13,863 bases of DNA, taken from contig CALUJT010000278.1 in NCBI GenBank assembly GCA_944321005.1, forward strand, positions 1-13,863. The letters run 5' to 3'. The first letter of the stretch is position 1. The number at the start of each line of letters is the position of its first letter. The notes below the pieces were generated by a model, which ran no database searches, was not told the DNA's origin, and saw nothing but the letters and a program-made list of their open reading frames with translations. Below, piece by piece: positions 1-7,064 of this stretch. The stretch comes from an uncultured Atopobiaceae bacterium (GTDB lineage: Bacteria > Actinomycetota > Coriobacteriia > Coriobacteriales > Atopobiaceae). The position numbers and the translations under genes were made by a program.

Positions 1-6
1 CAAACT

Positions 7-50
7 GGGGAATTCCCCGCCGTGATTCCGGGGCAGAGCCCCTGTGAATC
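7..50. repeat. Inverted repeats at the left end
   Basis: Two adjacent symmetric elements are visible. GGGGAATTCCCC (7-18) is a perfect 12-base palindrome. Bases 24-50 fold as GATTC, C, GGGGC, loop AGA, GCCCC, TGT, GAATC, a stem with an asymmetric internal loop. They lie just upstream of the truncated DUF4268 remnant and could be a terminator of a gene outside the window, a palindromic repeat, or a mobile-element end. No poly-T run follows, so a simple intrinsic terminator is not well supported. The role is unknown. Confidence 0.4.
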
Positions 51-66
51 CGGCCATTTATAGGCT

Positions 67-288
67 ATCTCAGACAGGCTTGTCGCGCATCGTGAGGAAG
101 CCGAGGCGCTGCTTGCCGACCTTGGCGGAAAGATTTCTTGGCGCGAGCCGAGCGAGAAGACGCGCGAGCTACAGGTGCGACTGGATACGAATGTGAGCTC
201 CGAGCACTGGGACGAGTTGTATGGATGGCTCGTGATCGGGCTGCTTCGGATGCGTGCAGTGGCCGGGCTGCTACGGAATTCCGCATAA
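67..288 (+). pseudogene. C-terminal remnant of a DUF4268-type protein (copy 1)
   Basis: An open stretch of 73 codons ends at TAA 286-288 and has no start: an in-frame TAG lies at 61-63. The translation contains WREPSEKTREL and EHWDELYGWL, which align with the second copy at 7396-7615. By hand count 48 of about 69 residues are identical, once a 1-base loss in copy 2 is repaired. The pattern (charged helix, LGG-I-W, then the closing tryptophan-rich helices) resembles the end of DUF4268, a domain often found in proteins with nuclease or restriction associations. Its biochemical role is not settled. Only the last third of such a domain is left, so the gene is non-functional here. It may mark a recombination boundary of the island. 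Confidence 0.6.
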
Positions 289-290
289 GA

Positions 291-312
291 AAGGCCCGAC
301 TCATCGGGCCTT
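291..312. terminator. Intrinsic terminator-like hairpin
   Basis: AAGGCCCGA (291-299), loop CTCA, TCGGGCCTT (304-312) is a perfect 9-base-pair stem. On the minus strand the stem is followed by TTTCTT, a proper U-run, so it most likely ends the transcript of the minus-strand Abi_2 gene, whose stop lies about 65 bases before it. It also follows the DUF4268 remnant stop on the plus strand by 2 bases and may have served both genes. Confidence 0.7.
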
Positions 313-316
313 CCCA

Positions 317-339
317 GGTGTAGACCGAAGCCTTCCACC
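317..339 (-). ncRNA. Candidate structured RNA 3' of the Abi_2 gene
   Basis: Read on the minus strand, the segment folds as GGUG, GA, AGGC, UUCG tetraloop, GUCU, A, CACC: an 8-pair stem with a UUCG loop, one G-U pair and a small internal loop. It lies directly before the terminator at 291-312 and 35 bases after the Abi_2 stop. AbiF-like genes are known to occur beside a conserved structured RNA. Whether this hairpin plus terminator is that RNA or just a folded 3' untranslated region cannot be decided from one sequence. Confidence 0.35.
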
Positions 340-374
340 GCGATTGAATGTAGTGTACCACGACACCGTCAAAT

Positions 375-1349
375 CTATGCCTTTCGGGGCTCAGCGCTCA
401 CAAATTCTCGGGCGGTGGCCAGCTTGGCTCTCGCGTTAGTCTTAATGATCTTGGAGTAAATGTTGAAAGGCAGTTCTGCGTGGAAGCGTTCTAGGATTCC
501 CTCATATCCCGAAAGGAACTGCCTGCATTCGGTTTTAGTTAGTCCCATCTGGATCATAAGGTAGACGACGAGAACGACGTAATCGGTGATGTCAGTGAAG
601 TCGACCCCTCCGATACCCGTCTCCTGCTTGATGAGCTGGGTTACGCCTGTGCTGATTGATCCCGAACGGAAACGGACGTCAAGGATCACGCCGTTGTGGG
701 CAATGGCATTGCGCAGGTCCTTAAGTGCGTAGACGATGTCTCTGAGGCGCAGTTCTGATTCGAGGTTGGTGGGCATGCCAAGATCGCGTACGACGGCGGT
801 TTGAACACGCTTGTCGAGACACTCGTAGAAAGAGCCAAAGTTGCCGAGTGTCATGACCTCGAAGATGGCCCAAATGGGGATGTCCTTGTCGGCGTCTCGG
901 AAGTGACCAATGACGTCTCGGTTCTTGTGGTTACGGAAGATAAGGCTGTCTATTTCCCCGCGAAGTTTCTGGCGTTTTTCCCAGGCCTTTCTGTATGCGG
1001 TGCCCTTATGACTCCTGTAGTCGGTAAGACTCTTTCTCCAGATGTCCTCGAAGGTTGACGAGCCCGAGTCTCTGAGGACGGCCTCCAGCGTGTAGTTCTT
1101 GAGGGCGGTCTCGATTTGCATGACACGGGGGTAGAGAAGTGTCTTGAGTTGTGTGTCGAAGTCATAAAGAGCTGCGACTTGGGAAAAATCAGTAAGTGGA
1201 AGTCTGCTGTCCGCCTTGCCAGCAAAACGATAGCCTTTGTACCCATGGTAATAACCAATGTTCTTGAGACGACGTTTCTGGGCAGATCCTCCGATGGCGA
1301 TACCGCTCTTGCGCAGGTGCTTCATGAGGGAGTTTAGAGTCTTTGGCAT
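375..1349 (-). CDS. Abi_2 (AbiD/AbiF-like) family HEPN protein
   Basis: A 324-residue protein of the Abi_2 abortive-infection family. Members act as phage-triggered or toxin-like proteins, and the fold is related to HEPN RNases. The N-terminus carries the family signature IGYYHGYKGYRF (31-42), the variant of the usual YYRL-GYW-PF motif, followed by FDTQLKTLLYPRVMQIE (64-80). The HEPN motif R-x4-H is present as RNAIAHN (213-219), giving a plausible catalytic Arg213/His218 pair. Length is normal for the family. The start at 1349 is supported by AAGGA located 7 bases upstream on the minus strand. The gene is divergent from the zinc-finger gene at 1471 and shares a 121-base promoter region with it. 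It ends 62 bases before a good terminator at 291-312. Likely role: RNA-cleaving, growth-stopping effector. The trigger and any antitoxin are unknown, and a flanking structured RNA is a candidate regulator. Confidence 0.8.
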   Translation of the reverse strand: MPKTLNSLMKHLRKSGIAIGGSAQKRRLKNIGYYHGYKGYRFAGKADSRLPLTDFSQVAALYDFDTQLKTLLYPRVMQIETALKNYTLEAVLRDSGSSTFEDIWRKSLTDYRSHKGTAYRKAWEKRQKLRGEIDSLIFRNHKNRDVIGHFRDADKDIPIWAIFEVMTLGNFGSFYECLDKRVQTAVVRDLGMPTNLESELRLRDIVYALKDLRNAIAHNGVILDVRFRSGSISTGVTQLIKQETGIGGVDFTDITDYVVLVVYLMIQMGLTKTECRQFLSGYEGILERFHAELPFNIYSKIIKTNARAKLATAREFVSAEPRKA

Positions 1350-1379
1350 AGCGGATTCCTTGCGGTCGAGGAAGATTGC

Positions 1380-1394
1380 TGATTAAGCTAATCA
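1380..1394. promoter_or_regulatory. Inverted repeat in the divergent promoter region, possible operator
   Basis: TGATTA-AGC-TAATCA is a perfect 6-base inverted repeat with a 3-base spacer, located between the divergent starts at 1349 (minus) and 1471 (plus). The size and position fit a binding site for a small dimeric repressor, but no dedicated regulator gene is adjacent. It could also form a short hairpin in the Abi_2 leader RNA. Confidence 0.4.
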
Positions 1395-1422
1395 TTGCAG
1401 ATGGGAGCTGGGTGATTGCCGA

Positions 1423-1428
1423 GATAAT
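1423..1428 (+). promoter_or_regulatory. Possible -10 element for the zinc-finger gene
   Basis: GATAAT matches the -10 consensus at five of six bases and lies 43 bases before the ATG at 1471. No good -35 hexamer is present at 16-18 bases; TTGCAG at 1395-1400 is too far upstream (22-base spacer). Weak call. Confidence 0.25.
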
Positions 1429-1470
1429 GAATCTATTACGATAGGGATGACATTGTCGCGAGGAGGCCGG

Positions 1471-2490
1471 ATGCGCTGGGCTGAGCTCAATGGGCGAATG
1501 GATAGGCTTGTTCCCGTCAATGGTTTGGATACTGCCTTTTCGCGCTTGATATGGGACGTATACGAAGTTCGAGTCATAAGAGACGAGTGGGGAGATCCGC
1601 TGGGATTCTGCGCGATTGGAAAACGTTGGGATAATCGACGTAGACGTATGCTGCCTGACGAGTTCTTTAATCATGAGCTTGTCGATGTCGATATTCATGA
1701 TGTTGATGCTTTGGCTGAGTTCATGGAGGAATACGGTTTTCTTGGCTATCATTTCCTGTCAACTCCAATAACGTACCAGAGATTTATTGAACTCGATTCG
1801 TATCTAGATAAAGATGTGGATTATTTTGAAGCCATTACGCATTTTGCGTGGTGTATAGATGACAGATATGACGACTATTTCGAAAATCCCGCCCCGGGGT
1901 TCTATCGCCTGTTGTGGAACGAGTTGAAAAGAATTGACGATGTCCTCAGAGAACAGCAGCCAGGAGTTCCGTACTCTAAGAAGGCTTTAATTTATGGCGT
2001 GGCCAGCATTGAGCGTGTGGTGGAGACCATCAAGAAATGGCAGAGATGTTCTAACATGATCAAATTATTAATTAAATATAACAATATTATCGATATTGCA
2101 AGAGTTTTAAACCTCGAAGTGGGCCAAGCTTGCGATTGCCTTGATGGAACCGTGCGCAGCGTGAATGAACACATCGGCTTCCTGTCTCCAACAATCGAAA
2201 TCTATGATGAGTCGCGGGATCGTATTCTCATGGGCGCAATGCCTGATCAGGACGTAGTTGGGCTTGAAGAGGCCATTGCTGTTCAGCTGTGGCGCTTTTC
2301 TTTGGAGGCGAAGGAGGGGTATTCGATATGCAGGGAATGCGGTCGAATGTTTGTCCGAAAACGCTCAAAGACAGCGAAAGTGGCATCGAGGAGTACGAGC
2401 CAGTTCTGCTGCGACCGATGCAAGAATCGTGATGCGCAGCGAAGGTATCGAAAGAGCCCGGGCTATTTACTGAAGCGTTCATCGAAATAG
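1471..2490 (+). CDS. Uncharacterised protein with C-terminal CGNR-like zinc finger
   Basis: A 339-residue protein; I do not recognise the N-terminal 280 residues, which are acidic and aromatic-rich and probably helical. The C-terminus carries a clear metal-binding pattern: CRECGRMF (Cys287, Cys290), a basic linker of 23 residues, then CDRCKNRDAQRRYR (Cys314, Cys317). The C-x-N-R followed by a basic helix resembles the CGNR zinc finger, usually a DNA-binding module, so a regulatory or nucleic-acid-binding role is plausible. An in-frame ATG lies at 1447, but AGGAGG at 1461-1466 sits 4 bases before ATG 1471, which I prefer. Base composition around 1700-2100 is more AT-rich than the right half of the window, suggesting transfer. 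It is divergent from the Abi_2 gene and convergent with the AIPR-like gene, with a strong shared terminator after it. Confidence 0.65.
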   Translation: MRWAELNGRMDRLVPVNGLDTAFSRLIWDVYEVRVIRDEWGDPLGFCAIGKRWDNRRRRMLPDEFFNHELVDVDIHDVDALAEFMEEYGFLGYHFLSTPITYQRFIELDSYLDKDVDYFEAITHFAWCIDDRYDDYFENPAPGFYRLLWNELKRIDDVLREQQPGVPYSKKALIYGVASIERVVETIKKWQRCSNMIKLLIKYNNIIDIARVLNLEVGQACDCLDGTVRSVNEHIGFLSPTIEIYDESRDRILMGAMPDQDVVGLEEAIAVQLWRFSLEAKEGYSICRECGRMFVRKRSKTAKVASRSTSQFCCDRCKNRDAQRRYRKSPGYLLKRSSK

Positions 2491-2495
2491 AAACT

Positions 2496-2538
2496 GCTCG
2501 GCGGCTGCTCCTTGGAATCGTTGGAGCAGCCGCCGAGC
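2496..2538. terminator. Strong bidirectional terminator hairpin
   Basis: A perfect 16-base-pair stem (2496-2511 with 2523-2538, GCTCGGCGGCTGCTCC and its complement) with an 11-base loop. It lies between the convergent stops at 2490 (plus) and 2558 (minus). On the minus strand it is followed by AGTTTCTATTT, a U-rich tail, so it best serves the AIPR-like gene and probably also stops readthrough from the plus strand. Confidence 0.8.
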
Positions 2539-2557
2539 TATTCAGTAGGGCAGCGGA

Positions 2558-3982
2558 CTACTTCGCCGTTAAATACGCCAGCGTCACCGCGTTCTCGGCG
2601 GAGGTGTAGCTGAAGGCACCCTTGCCGACCTTCTGCGGGTCATAGTCGGACTGCTGAATGACGCCGCAGTACTGGACCACGGCAGACTTGAACGCATCGG
2701 TCTCGATGAAGCGATACGGATCGGTCTTCCAAACTACCTCGTCGGTCTTCTCGTCAACTTCGATGAGAGCCCTGAGTCCGTAGACAAGCGGGTAGATGAA
2801 GCCGTCGGGCACGGGCTTGTCAGCCTTGCGACCGAAGAACGGGGTCTTGTAGTCGTTGTTCTTGTTCATGAGGCTCTTGACGGCACCAATCTTCCCGAAG
2901 GATCCGATGGTGTTGTAGCAGTCGGGGAAGATCTGGTAGATGCGGTCGAAGAGGGCGGGAAGGTCCGTCGCCACTCTGAGGGCGCTGGCGACCTGAGAAT
3001 CCCTCAGCTCACGCTTCTGACCAAAAGACCTTGAGATCTTATCGTTCCTGAGAAGCGTGAGGTACTTCTCCAGGCACTTCTCCTTGCCACTGTAGGTGAG
3101 AACTGCAGAGGGGGCGTCCAGAATCTTGTCGGGACCATCCTGCACATATGTGGTCTTTGAGAGTGCGATCCAGGCAAGGGCGACGAGGCTGCGGCTCTGG
3201 ATGCTTCCGCCATCGTTGGTCTTCCAGCTGATCTGGCTTGCGAACTCCGGGTCCTTCTCGGCGAACAGCGCCTTGAAGGAGTCGAAGAGACCCTCCTGGT
3301 TGCCCTTCGTTCCCTGCGTGAGCTGCGCGTTGTTGTTTCGTGCGTCGCAAATCTCAAGGAGGGAGGAGCGGAAGCTGTCGACGCAAAGCTCGTCGTTGGG
3401 GTTTGCCGGAAGGATGAGCTCGACGGGGATGAGGAAGTCGAGAAGGCCGACGCCCTGCTCAGCGAGCTCGTCCGCATCGTCGTGGATCGCCTTGATGTAG
3501 GACTCGATCTCATCACGACGATCCGTCCAGACGTGCTTGAAATCGTCCCAGATTGCCATGTCGCGTCGAGAGGGTGCCGGCGCTCCCGTAAACTTGGCTG
3601 CCTGGGAAAGGATGTACGCCCCGATGGCAAGCGTGTTGTGACCACCGTCGAGGATGCCCTCAGTGCTGCGGTCGACAAACTCCAGGCGATAGCGGTTCCT
3701 GTCGAGCTCTTCGTACCACGAGGCTGCGACGAGGATGCCCTTGGACTTGATGGGGAAGAGCTTGGACTTATTTCCGACGCCCTCGTCCTTCTCGATGGAC
3801 TCCTGGATGGCGTTCGTGACGCTCCCGAGACGGGAGTTCCTGGGGTTGGCGTCGAGGTCAAGCTGGTCGATCAGTCCGACGAGGAACTTGGGTGACATGA
3901 GCCCGATGACGCGGGTGATGAGGCCGATCTGCTGCTCGAAACTCTGGGAGAGCCTGATGATGGTCGTGTTGCTGTTCTCCAT
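2558..3982 (-). CDS. AIPR-like (abortive infection phage resistance) protein
   Basis: A 474-residue protein. The pattern around LFPIKSKGILVAA (75-87), then EGILDGGHNTLAIG (108-121), mirrors the AIPR family order of an NNGIT-like strand followed by a (V/L)-N/D-G-G-Q/H-T motif. The later ICDARNNNAQLT (211-222) resembles the AIPR N-S/T-Q-N segment. AIPR proteins are known from phage-resistance loci and some are fused or linked to restriction-type genes. The exact reaction is not established. The open frame continues upstream to an ATG at 4099, but the ATG at 3982 is preceded by AGAAGGG with a 6-base gap and begins MENSNTTIIRLSQSFEQQIG, where the conserved-looking sequence starts. At 474 residues it is shorter than many AIPR proteins. 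It stands alone on the minus strand, divergent from the 798-residue gene, with an unusually long structured leader. A DGQHR/ParB-like alternative is possible. Confidence 0.6.
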   Translation of the reverse strand: MENSNTTIIRLSQSFEQQIGLITRVIGLMSPKFLVGLIDQLDLDANPRNSRLGSVTNAIQESIEKDEGVGNKSKLFPIKSKGILVAASWYEELDRNRYRLEFVDRSTEGILDGGHNTLAIGAYILSQAAKFTGAPAPSRRDMAIWDDFKHVWTDRRDEIESYIKAIHDDADELAEQGVGLLDFLIPVELILPANPNDELCVDSFRSSLLEICDARNNNAQLTQGTKGNQEGLFDSFKALFAEKDPEFASQISWKTNDGGSIQSRSLVALAWIALSKTTYVQDGPDKILDAPSAVLTYSGKEKCLEKYLTLLRNDKISRSFGQKRELRDSQVASALRVATDLPALFDRIYQIFPDCYNTIGSFGKIGAVKSLMNKNNDYKTPFFGRKADKPVPDGFIYPLVYGLRALIEVDEKTDEVVWKTDPYRFIETDAFKSAVVQYCGVIQQSDYDPQKVGKGAFSYTSAENAVTLAYLTAK

Positions 3983-4024
3983 GATGAACCCTTCTGATGT
4001 CTGTCTGTCCGACAAACGGTGCGA

Positions 4025-4160
4025 GGGGCGGAGAACTTCCCCGAGAGAAGAGAAAAGCCGGTTTTCCGGCCTCAGACACATGGAATACGCCTCTCTCACG
4101 GCGCATTCCCGCTATGCCTGAGGATCTCCGATCCTCCACGCTCCGGCCACCCGTCCGGGT
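4025..4160 (-). ncRNA. Structured leader or small RNA upstream of the AIPR-like gene
   Basis: Read on the minus strand, this segment of the 451-base gene-free stretch folds into consecutive hairpins. They are ACCCG-GA-CGGGT (4149-4160), GAGGATC-GGA-GATCCTC (4120-4136) and a 10-pair stem with one G-U pair and an 8-base loop (4082-4109). Next come GCCGG-AAAA-CCGGC followed by TTTTCTCTT (4070 down to about 4048, an intrinsic-terminator form) and a weaker GGGG/CCCC hairpin (4025-4042). The AIPR ribosome binding site follows. This order, structured RNA then terminator then gene, suggests either an attenuated leader or a separate small RNA. No tandem repeat units or known riboswitch core was recognised. 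A shorter inverted repeat, TTCAC-G-GTGAA, lies further upstream at 4214-4224. I saw no convincing -35/-10 pair. Confidence 0.4.
4057..4070 (-). terminator. Attenuator-like terminator in the AIPR leader
   Basis: On the minus strand GCCGG, loop AAAA, CCGGC is followed immediately by UUUUCUCUU. It lies about 75 bases upstream of the AIPR start at 3982, so it would stop transcripts before the gene unless read through. On the plus strand the side after the stem lacks a T-run, so it is specific to the minus direction. The stem is only 5 base pairs but entirely G-C. Confidence 0.5.
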
Positions 4161-4433
4161 AGGCGAGGCTAGGATCTCTCGAAGCTGGGAGAAGATCAAG
4201 ATCTGTCATGGGATTCACGGTGAACGATCCACGAGTGGAGTCGTTTTGTCCGTGAGCGTGTATAGCTATCTTTCTTACGTGTTATGGCTTTCCGTTGGTC
4301 GCACATGACAAATTCGACACGCCTTCGACCTCACGCCGCATTCTCTACCTCATCTCACGGCTATCGCGCTAGTCTAGTTTGCAAATGAACTGCGGATTAG
4401 GCAACTGAATCGAGCGCTCAAGGAGGAGTCCAC

Positions 4434-6830
4434 ATGGGAATCTTTGATGATCTCGTCAGAAATGCAGCTGAGGTAGTCGGCGGCGCCGCTGGAGCGATAA
4501 GCCATGCTGCCGATGATGCCGGCAAGGCATTTAAAGAGAAGGCGGACGAGGTCGGTGGGGCGGTCTCCAACGCCGCAAACGCGGCTGGAGAGGCGATTGG
4601 TGCTGCGGCGAACGATGCGGGGAACGCCGTGGCGGACTATGCCGGCGCCGCACAAGAGGCTGTGTTGGCAACGGCAGACTCAGCTGCGGCGGCCGTCTCG
4701 GAAGCCGCGGGCGCCGCCGTCTCGATGGGCACCGGGGCTGCGGGCGCTGTTGCGGACACCGTGGGTGCGGCGGCGACGATTGTTGGTAGCGCAGTGTCGG
4801 GTGCCGCGTCTGCGGTCGAAACGTCTATGCGCGAGATGAGGGAGAAGGAGATCGCCTCCTATCATCAAAATGTTCTGTCTGAGCTTGGCATAGGGGCGGC
4901 GCATTGGATGCTCGCTCTGGAGAAGGCGTTTGGCCCCTCTCCGACGGAGCTTACGGATTCTACGGCCGCTCAGGCAATAGAGGCCTTCCCAATACCTCGG
5001 GAACAGCATGTGCTCTGGCTCGATGCGGAGTTTGACCTGCGGCCGAGCGGCATTGCGCTTACCGAATGCGGGGTTTTTATCAGGTCTGATGTCGACCCCC
5101 TTCAACTCGACGCTTTTGTTGGAGGGAAACAGCCTGAGGTTGCATCTCTGAGGTATGTGCGGTGGGAATACTTTGATCCTCGAGAGTTCTCATCAGAGAC
5201 TGAGGACAGCATCGCTCTTCGCGTCGCAGAGGGGCATTTTGAGGCGTTTGTACGTGCCTGCGACGTGCTTTCGGATGGTCAGGGCTATGCCGAAGGAGAG
5301 TCAGGAAATAAAACTACCTTCATAGCAGGGGATGCATCTGCACCTGTGGTGGATGCCGGAATCGCTCTTGCCGAGCGACTCTCTGCTGACGAAGCGGTCC
5401 TTCTGGAGAAGAAGGCTGCTGTCAACCTTGAGGCAGGCCACGGGGAGATGGCGGAGAAGGCGAATCATGTTGCCGACCTTCTCCACGGGAAGCGAGCTGA
5501 GTGGTGCGGTCCAAAAAACGAAAAGAATGGTCCGGACCGAGTAATTCACCAAAAGGGTGGCGACGTCCTAATTCAGACGAAGTACTACAGCAAATGGAGA
5601 GGGGCGCTCGAGTCCGGGTTCGACCCCAAGACGGGCCAGTACCGCTACATGCATGACGGAGCTCCGATGCAGCTCGAAGTTCCCAGCGATCAGTACGATC
5701 AGGTGCTGGAGGGGTTTCGCATCAAGATTCGCCAGGGTAAGGTGCCCGGAGTCTCCGACCCAAACGATGCTGAGAAGATCGTGCGAAAGGGCCGTCTTAC
5801 GTATGCCCAGGCGAAGAATCTCACGAAAGCGGGCAACATCGATTCGCTCAAGTACGATGCCTCGACGGGCGTCATTACCTGCTCTTGCGCGATGGGCATC
5901 ACCTTTGTGACAACTGCCTTCCTTACGTGGAGCCAGACGAAGGACGTGGGGCGTGCGGTTCAGTCAGGCGTGGCGGCTGGTGTCCAGGTCTTCGGACTCG
6001 CCTTTGCCCAGCATATGCTCATCTCTCAGATTGCGCGGACAAGCTTTGCCAAGTCCCTTGCCGCTCCGAGCGAGCAACTGGTCGGGAGGCTCAGTTCGTC
6101 AGCGACGCGGACCATCGCCAATGGGCTTCGGGCGATTTCGGGTCAGAGCACGCAAATTGCCGGCGCTGCTGCCACGAAGAGTTTGGCGCGCATGGCGAGG
6201 AGCAACGCACTATCTGCGGCAGTTACCATGGCGGTCTTCTCGGTCCCCGAGACGTACAGGCTTGTTTCTCGGAAGATTTCTGGCGCACAGTACACAAAGA
6301 ACATTGCCTCCTTGGCAGGATCAGTTGCGGGAGGAATTGGAGGGACCGTTGCCGCCGGCGTGGCCGCAGCAAAGGTGGGCGGAGCCATTGGCACGCCGGT
6401 TGCCCCGGGAGTGGGGACTGCTGTCGGCATAGTTGGCGGGTTTGTGGGTGGTGCCGTAGGGTCCCTTGCCGTTGGAACGGTGGGCGGGATTCTCCACGAG
6501 GACGATGCGGAGACCATGGGTCGCCTGCTCAATGCCGTTGTTTCCTGCTTGGCGGTGGAGTACATGCTGAGCGAGTCTGAGATTGACCAGCTGGTGGAGA
6601 AGCTCAACGAGTTTCCTCAGGATGATCTGAAGACGGTGTTTGAGGATGCGATGGGTGCTGACCAACAGGAGAGCGTATTCCGCGCGTTCCTCAGTCCGAT
6701 CTTTGATGAGATAGTGGCAAGGCGACCGTGTTTCATCCTTCCTTCGTACGAGGAGATTTTCAAGACCTTGGCTGTTGTCTCTGCTTCGGAGGACGGAAAT
6801 GACGGAGGCGCCGTAACGATGACCTCGTGA
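4434..6830 (+). CDS. Large membrane-associated protein of unknown function with possible PD-(D/E)XK-like core and glycine zipper
   Basis: A 798-residue protein whose start is fixed by AAGGAGGAGT upstream of ATG 4434. Residues 1-130 are alanine/glycine-rich amphipathic helix repeats with acidic and lysine residues, resembling LEA-like or phasin-like sequence. Residues about 185-280 (IALTECGVFIR, later YVRWEYFDP) look like a PH-like domain of the kind found in bacterial stress proteins. Residues 365-385 carry NGPDRV, then VLIQTKYY: Pro367-Asp368 and Gln381-x-Lys383 fit a PD-(D/E)XK variant with Q-x-K, as in Mrr-like nucleases. Residues 475-530 are hydrophobic. Residues 625-687 form a glycine-zipper region (GSVAGGIGGTVAAGVAAAKVGG and onward) able to insert in a membrane. 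The C-terminus is acidic and helical. I recall similar unnamed proteins in diverse bacteria with the GPDR...QTKYY and ITY-Q-A-N stretch, but no established function. It is flanked by defence-like genes. The function is inference only. Confidence 0.7.
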   Translation: MGIFDDLVRNAAEVVGGAAGAISHAADDAGKAFKEKADEVGGAVSNAANAAGEAIGAAANDAGNAVADYAGAAQEAVLATADSAAAAVSEAAGAAVSMGTGAAGAVADTVGAAATIVGSAVSGAASAVETSMREMREKEIASYHQNVLSELGIGAAHWMLALEKAFGPSPTELTDSTAAQAIEAFPIPREQHVLWLDAEFDLRPSGIALTECGVFIRSDVDPLQLDAFVGGKQPEVASLRYVRWEYFDPREFSSETEDSIALRVAEGHFEAFVRACDVLSDGQGYAEGESGNKTTFIAGDASAPVVDAGIALAERLSADEAVLLEKKAAVNLEAGHGEMAEKANHVADLLHGKRAEWCGPKNEKNGPDRVIHQKGGDVLIQTKYYSKWRGALESGFDPKTGQYRYMHDGAPMQLEVPSDQYDQVLEGFRIKIRQGKVPGVSDPNDAEKIVRKGRLTYAQAKNLTKAGNIDSLKYDASTGVITCSCAMGITFVTTAFLTWSQTKDVGRAVQSGVAAGVQVFGLAFAQHMLISQIARTSFAKSLAAPSEQLVGRLSSSATRTIANGLRAISGQSTQIAGAAATKSLARMARSNALSAAVTMAVFSVPETYRLVSRKISGAQYTKNIASLAGSVAGGIGGTVAAGVAAAKVGGAIGTPVAPGVGTAVGIVGGFVGGAVGSLAVGTVGGILHEDDAETMGRLLNAVVSCLAVEYMLSESEIDQLVEKLNEFPQDDLKTVFEDAMGADQQESVFRAFLSPIFDEIVARRPCFILPSYEEIFKTLAVVSASEDGNDGGAVTMTS

Positions 6831-6854
6831 TGACTTACTGAAAGGCGACGAGCA

Positions 6855-7022
6855 ATGGGAGAAAGACGCGCGCGTACGAATCAGCGCCCAGCGCAGATCG
6901 TCGAGCCGACCGATGACGAGAAGGCTGCTGCAAAGGTTGCCCGGACGTTCTGGCGCTGCTTCTCCAAGGACAGCACTGCTCTCGGGGCTCGAATGCCTCC
7001 CATTTCTTGGATACGGAAATAG
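6855..7022 (+). CDS. Possible small protein of 55 residues
   Basis: A short open frame begins 25 bases after the stop of the 798-residue gene, with AAAGG 9 bases before the ATG. The product starts MGERRARTNQRPAQIVEP and then becomes charged and helical. No family is recognised. It ends at TAG 7020-7022, inside an inverted repeat (CCTCCCAT at 6998-7005 and ATGGGAGG at about 7034-7041). It could be a real small gene at the tail of the operon, the start of a decayed gene whose end is the DUF4268 remnant, or chance. Confidence 0.25.
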   Translation: MGERRARTNQRPAQIVEPTDDEKAAAKVARTFWRCFSKDSTALGARMPPISWIRK

Positions 7023-7064
7023 AAGCCCGAGAGATGGGAGGCCTTCCATGTCCATCGACCTGCG

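Noticed and set aside
3983..4099. N-terminal extension of the AIPR-like gene to the ATG at 4099
   Set aside because: It would translate the terminator hairpin and the leader. There is no ribosome binding site, and the start at 3982 has AGAAGGG at good spacing.
4025..4160. Type III toxin-antitoxin repeat array
   Set aside because: The hairpins are all different in sequence; no tandem repeat unit is present, so only the general layout is similar.
4434..4830. N-terminal alanine-rich region as a secretion signal or low-complexity artefact
   Set aside because: It lacks a signal-peptide layout and contains regularly spaced charged residues typical of amphipathic helices, in frame with the rest of the protein and behind a strong ribosome binding site.
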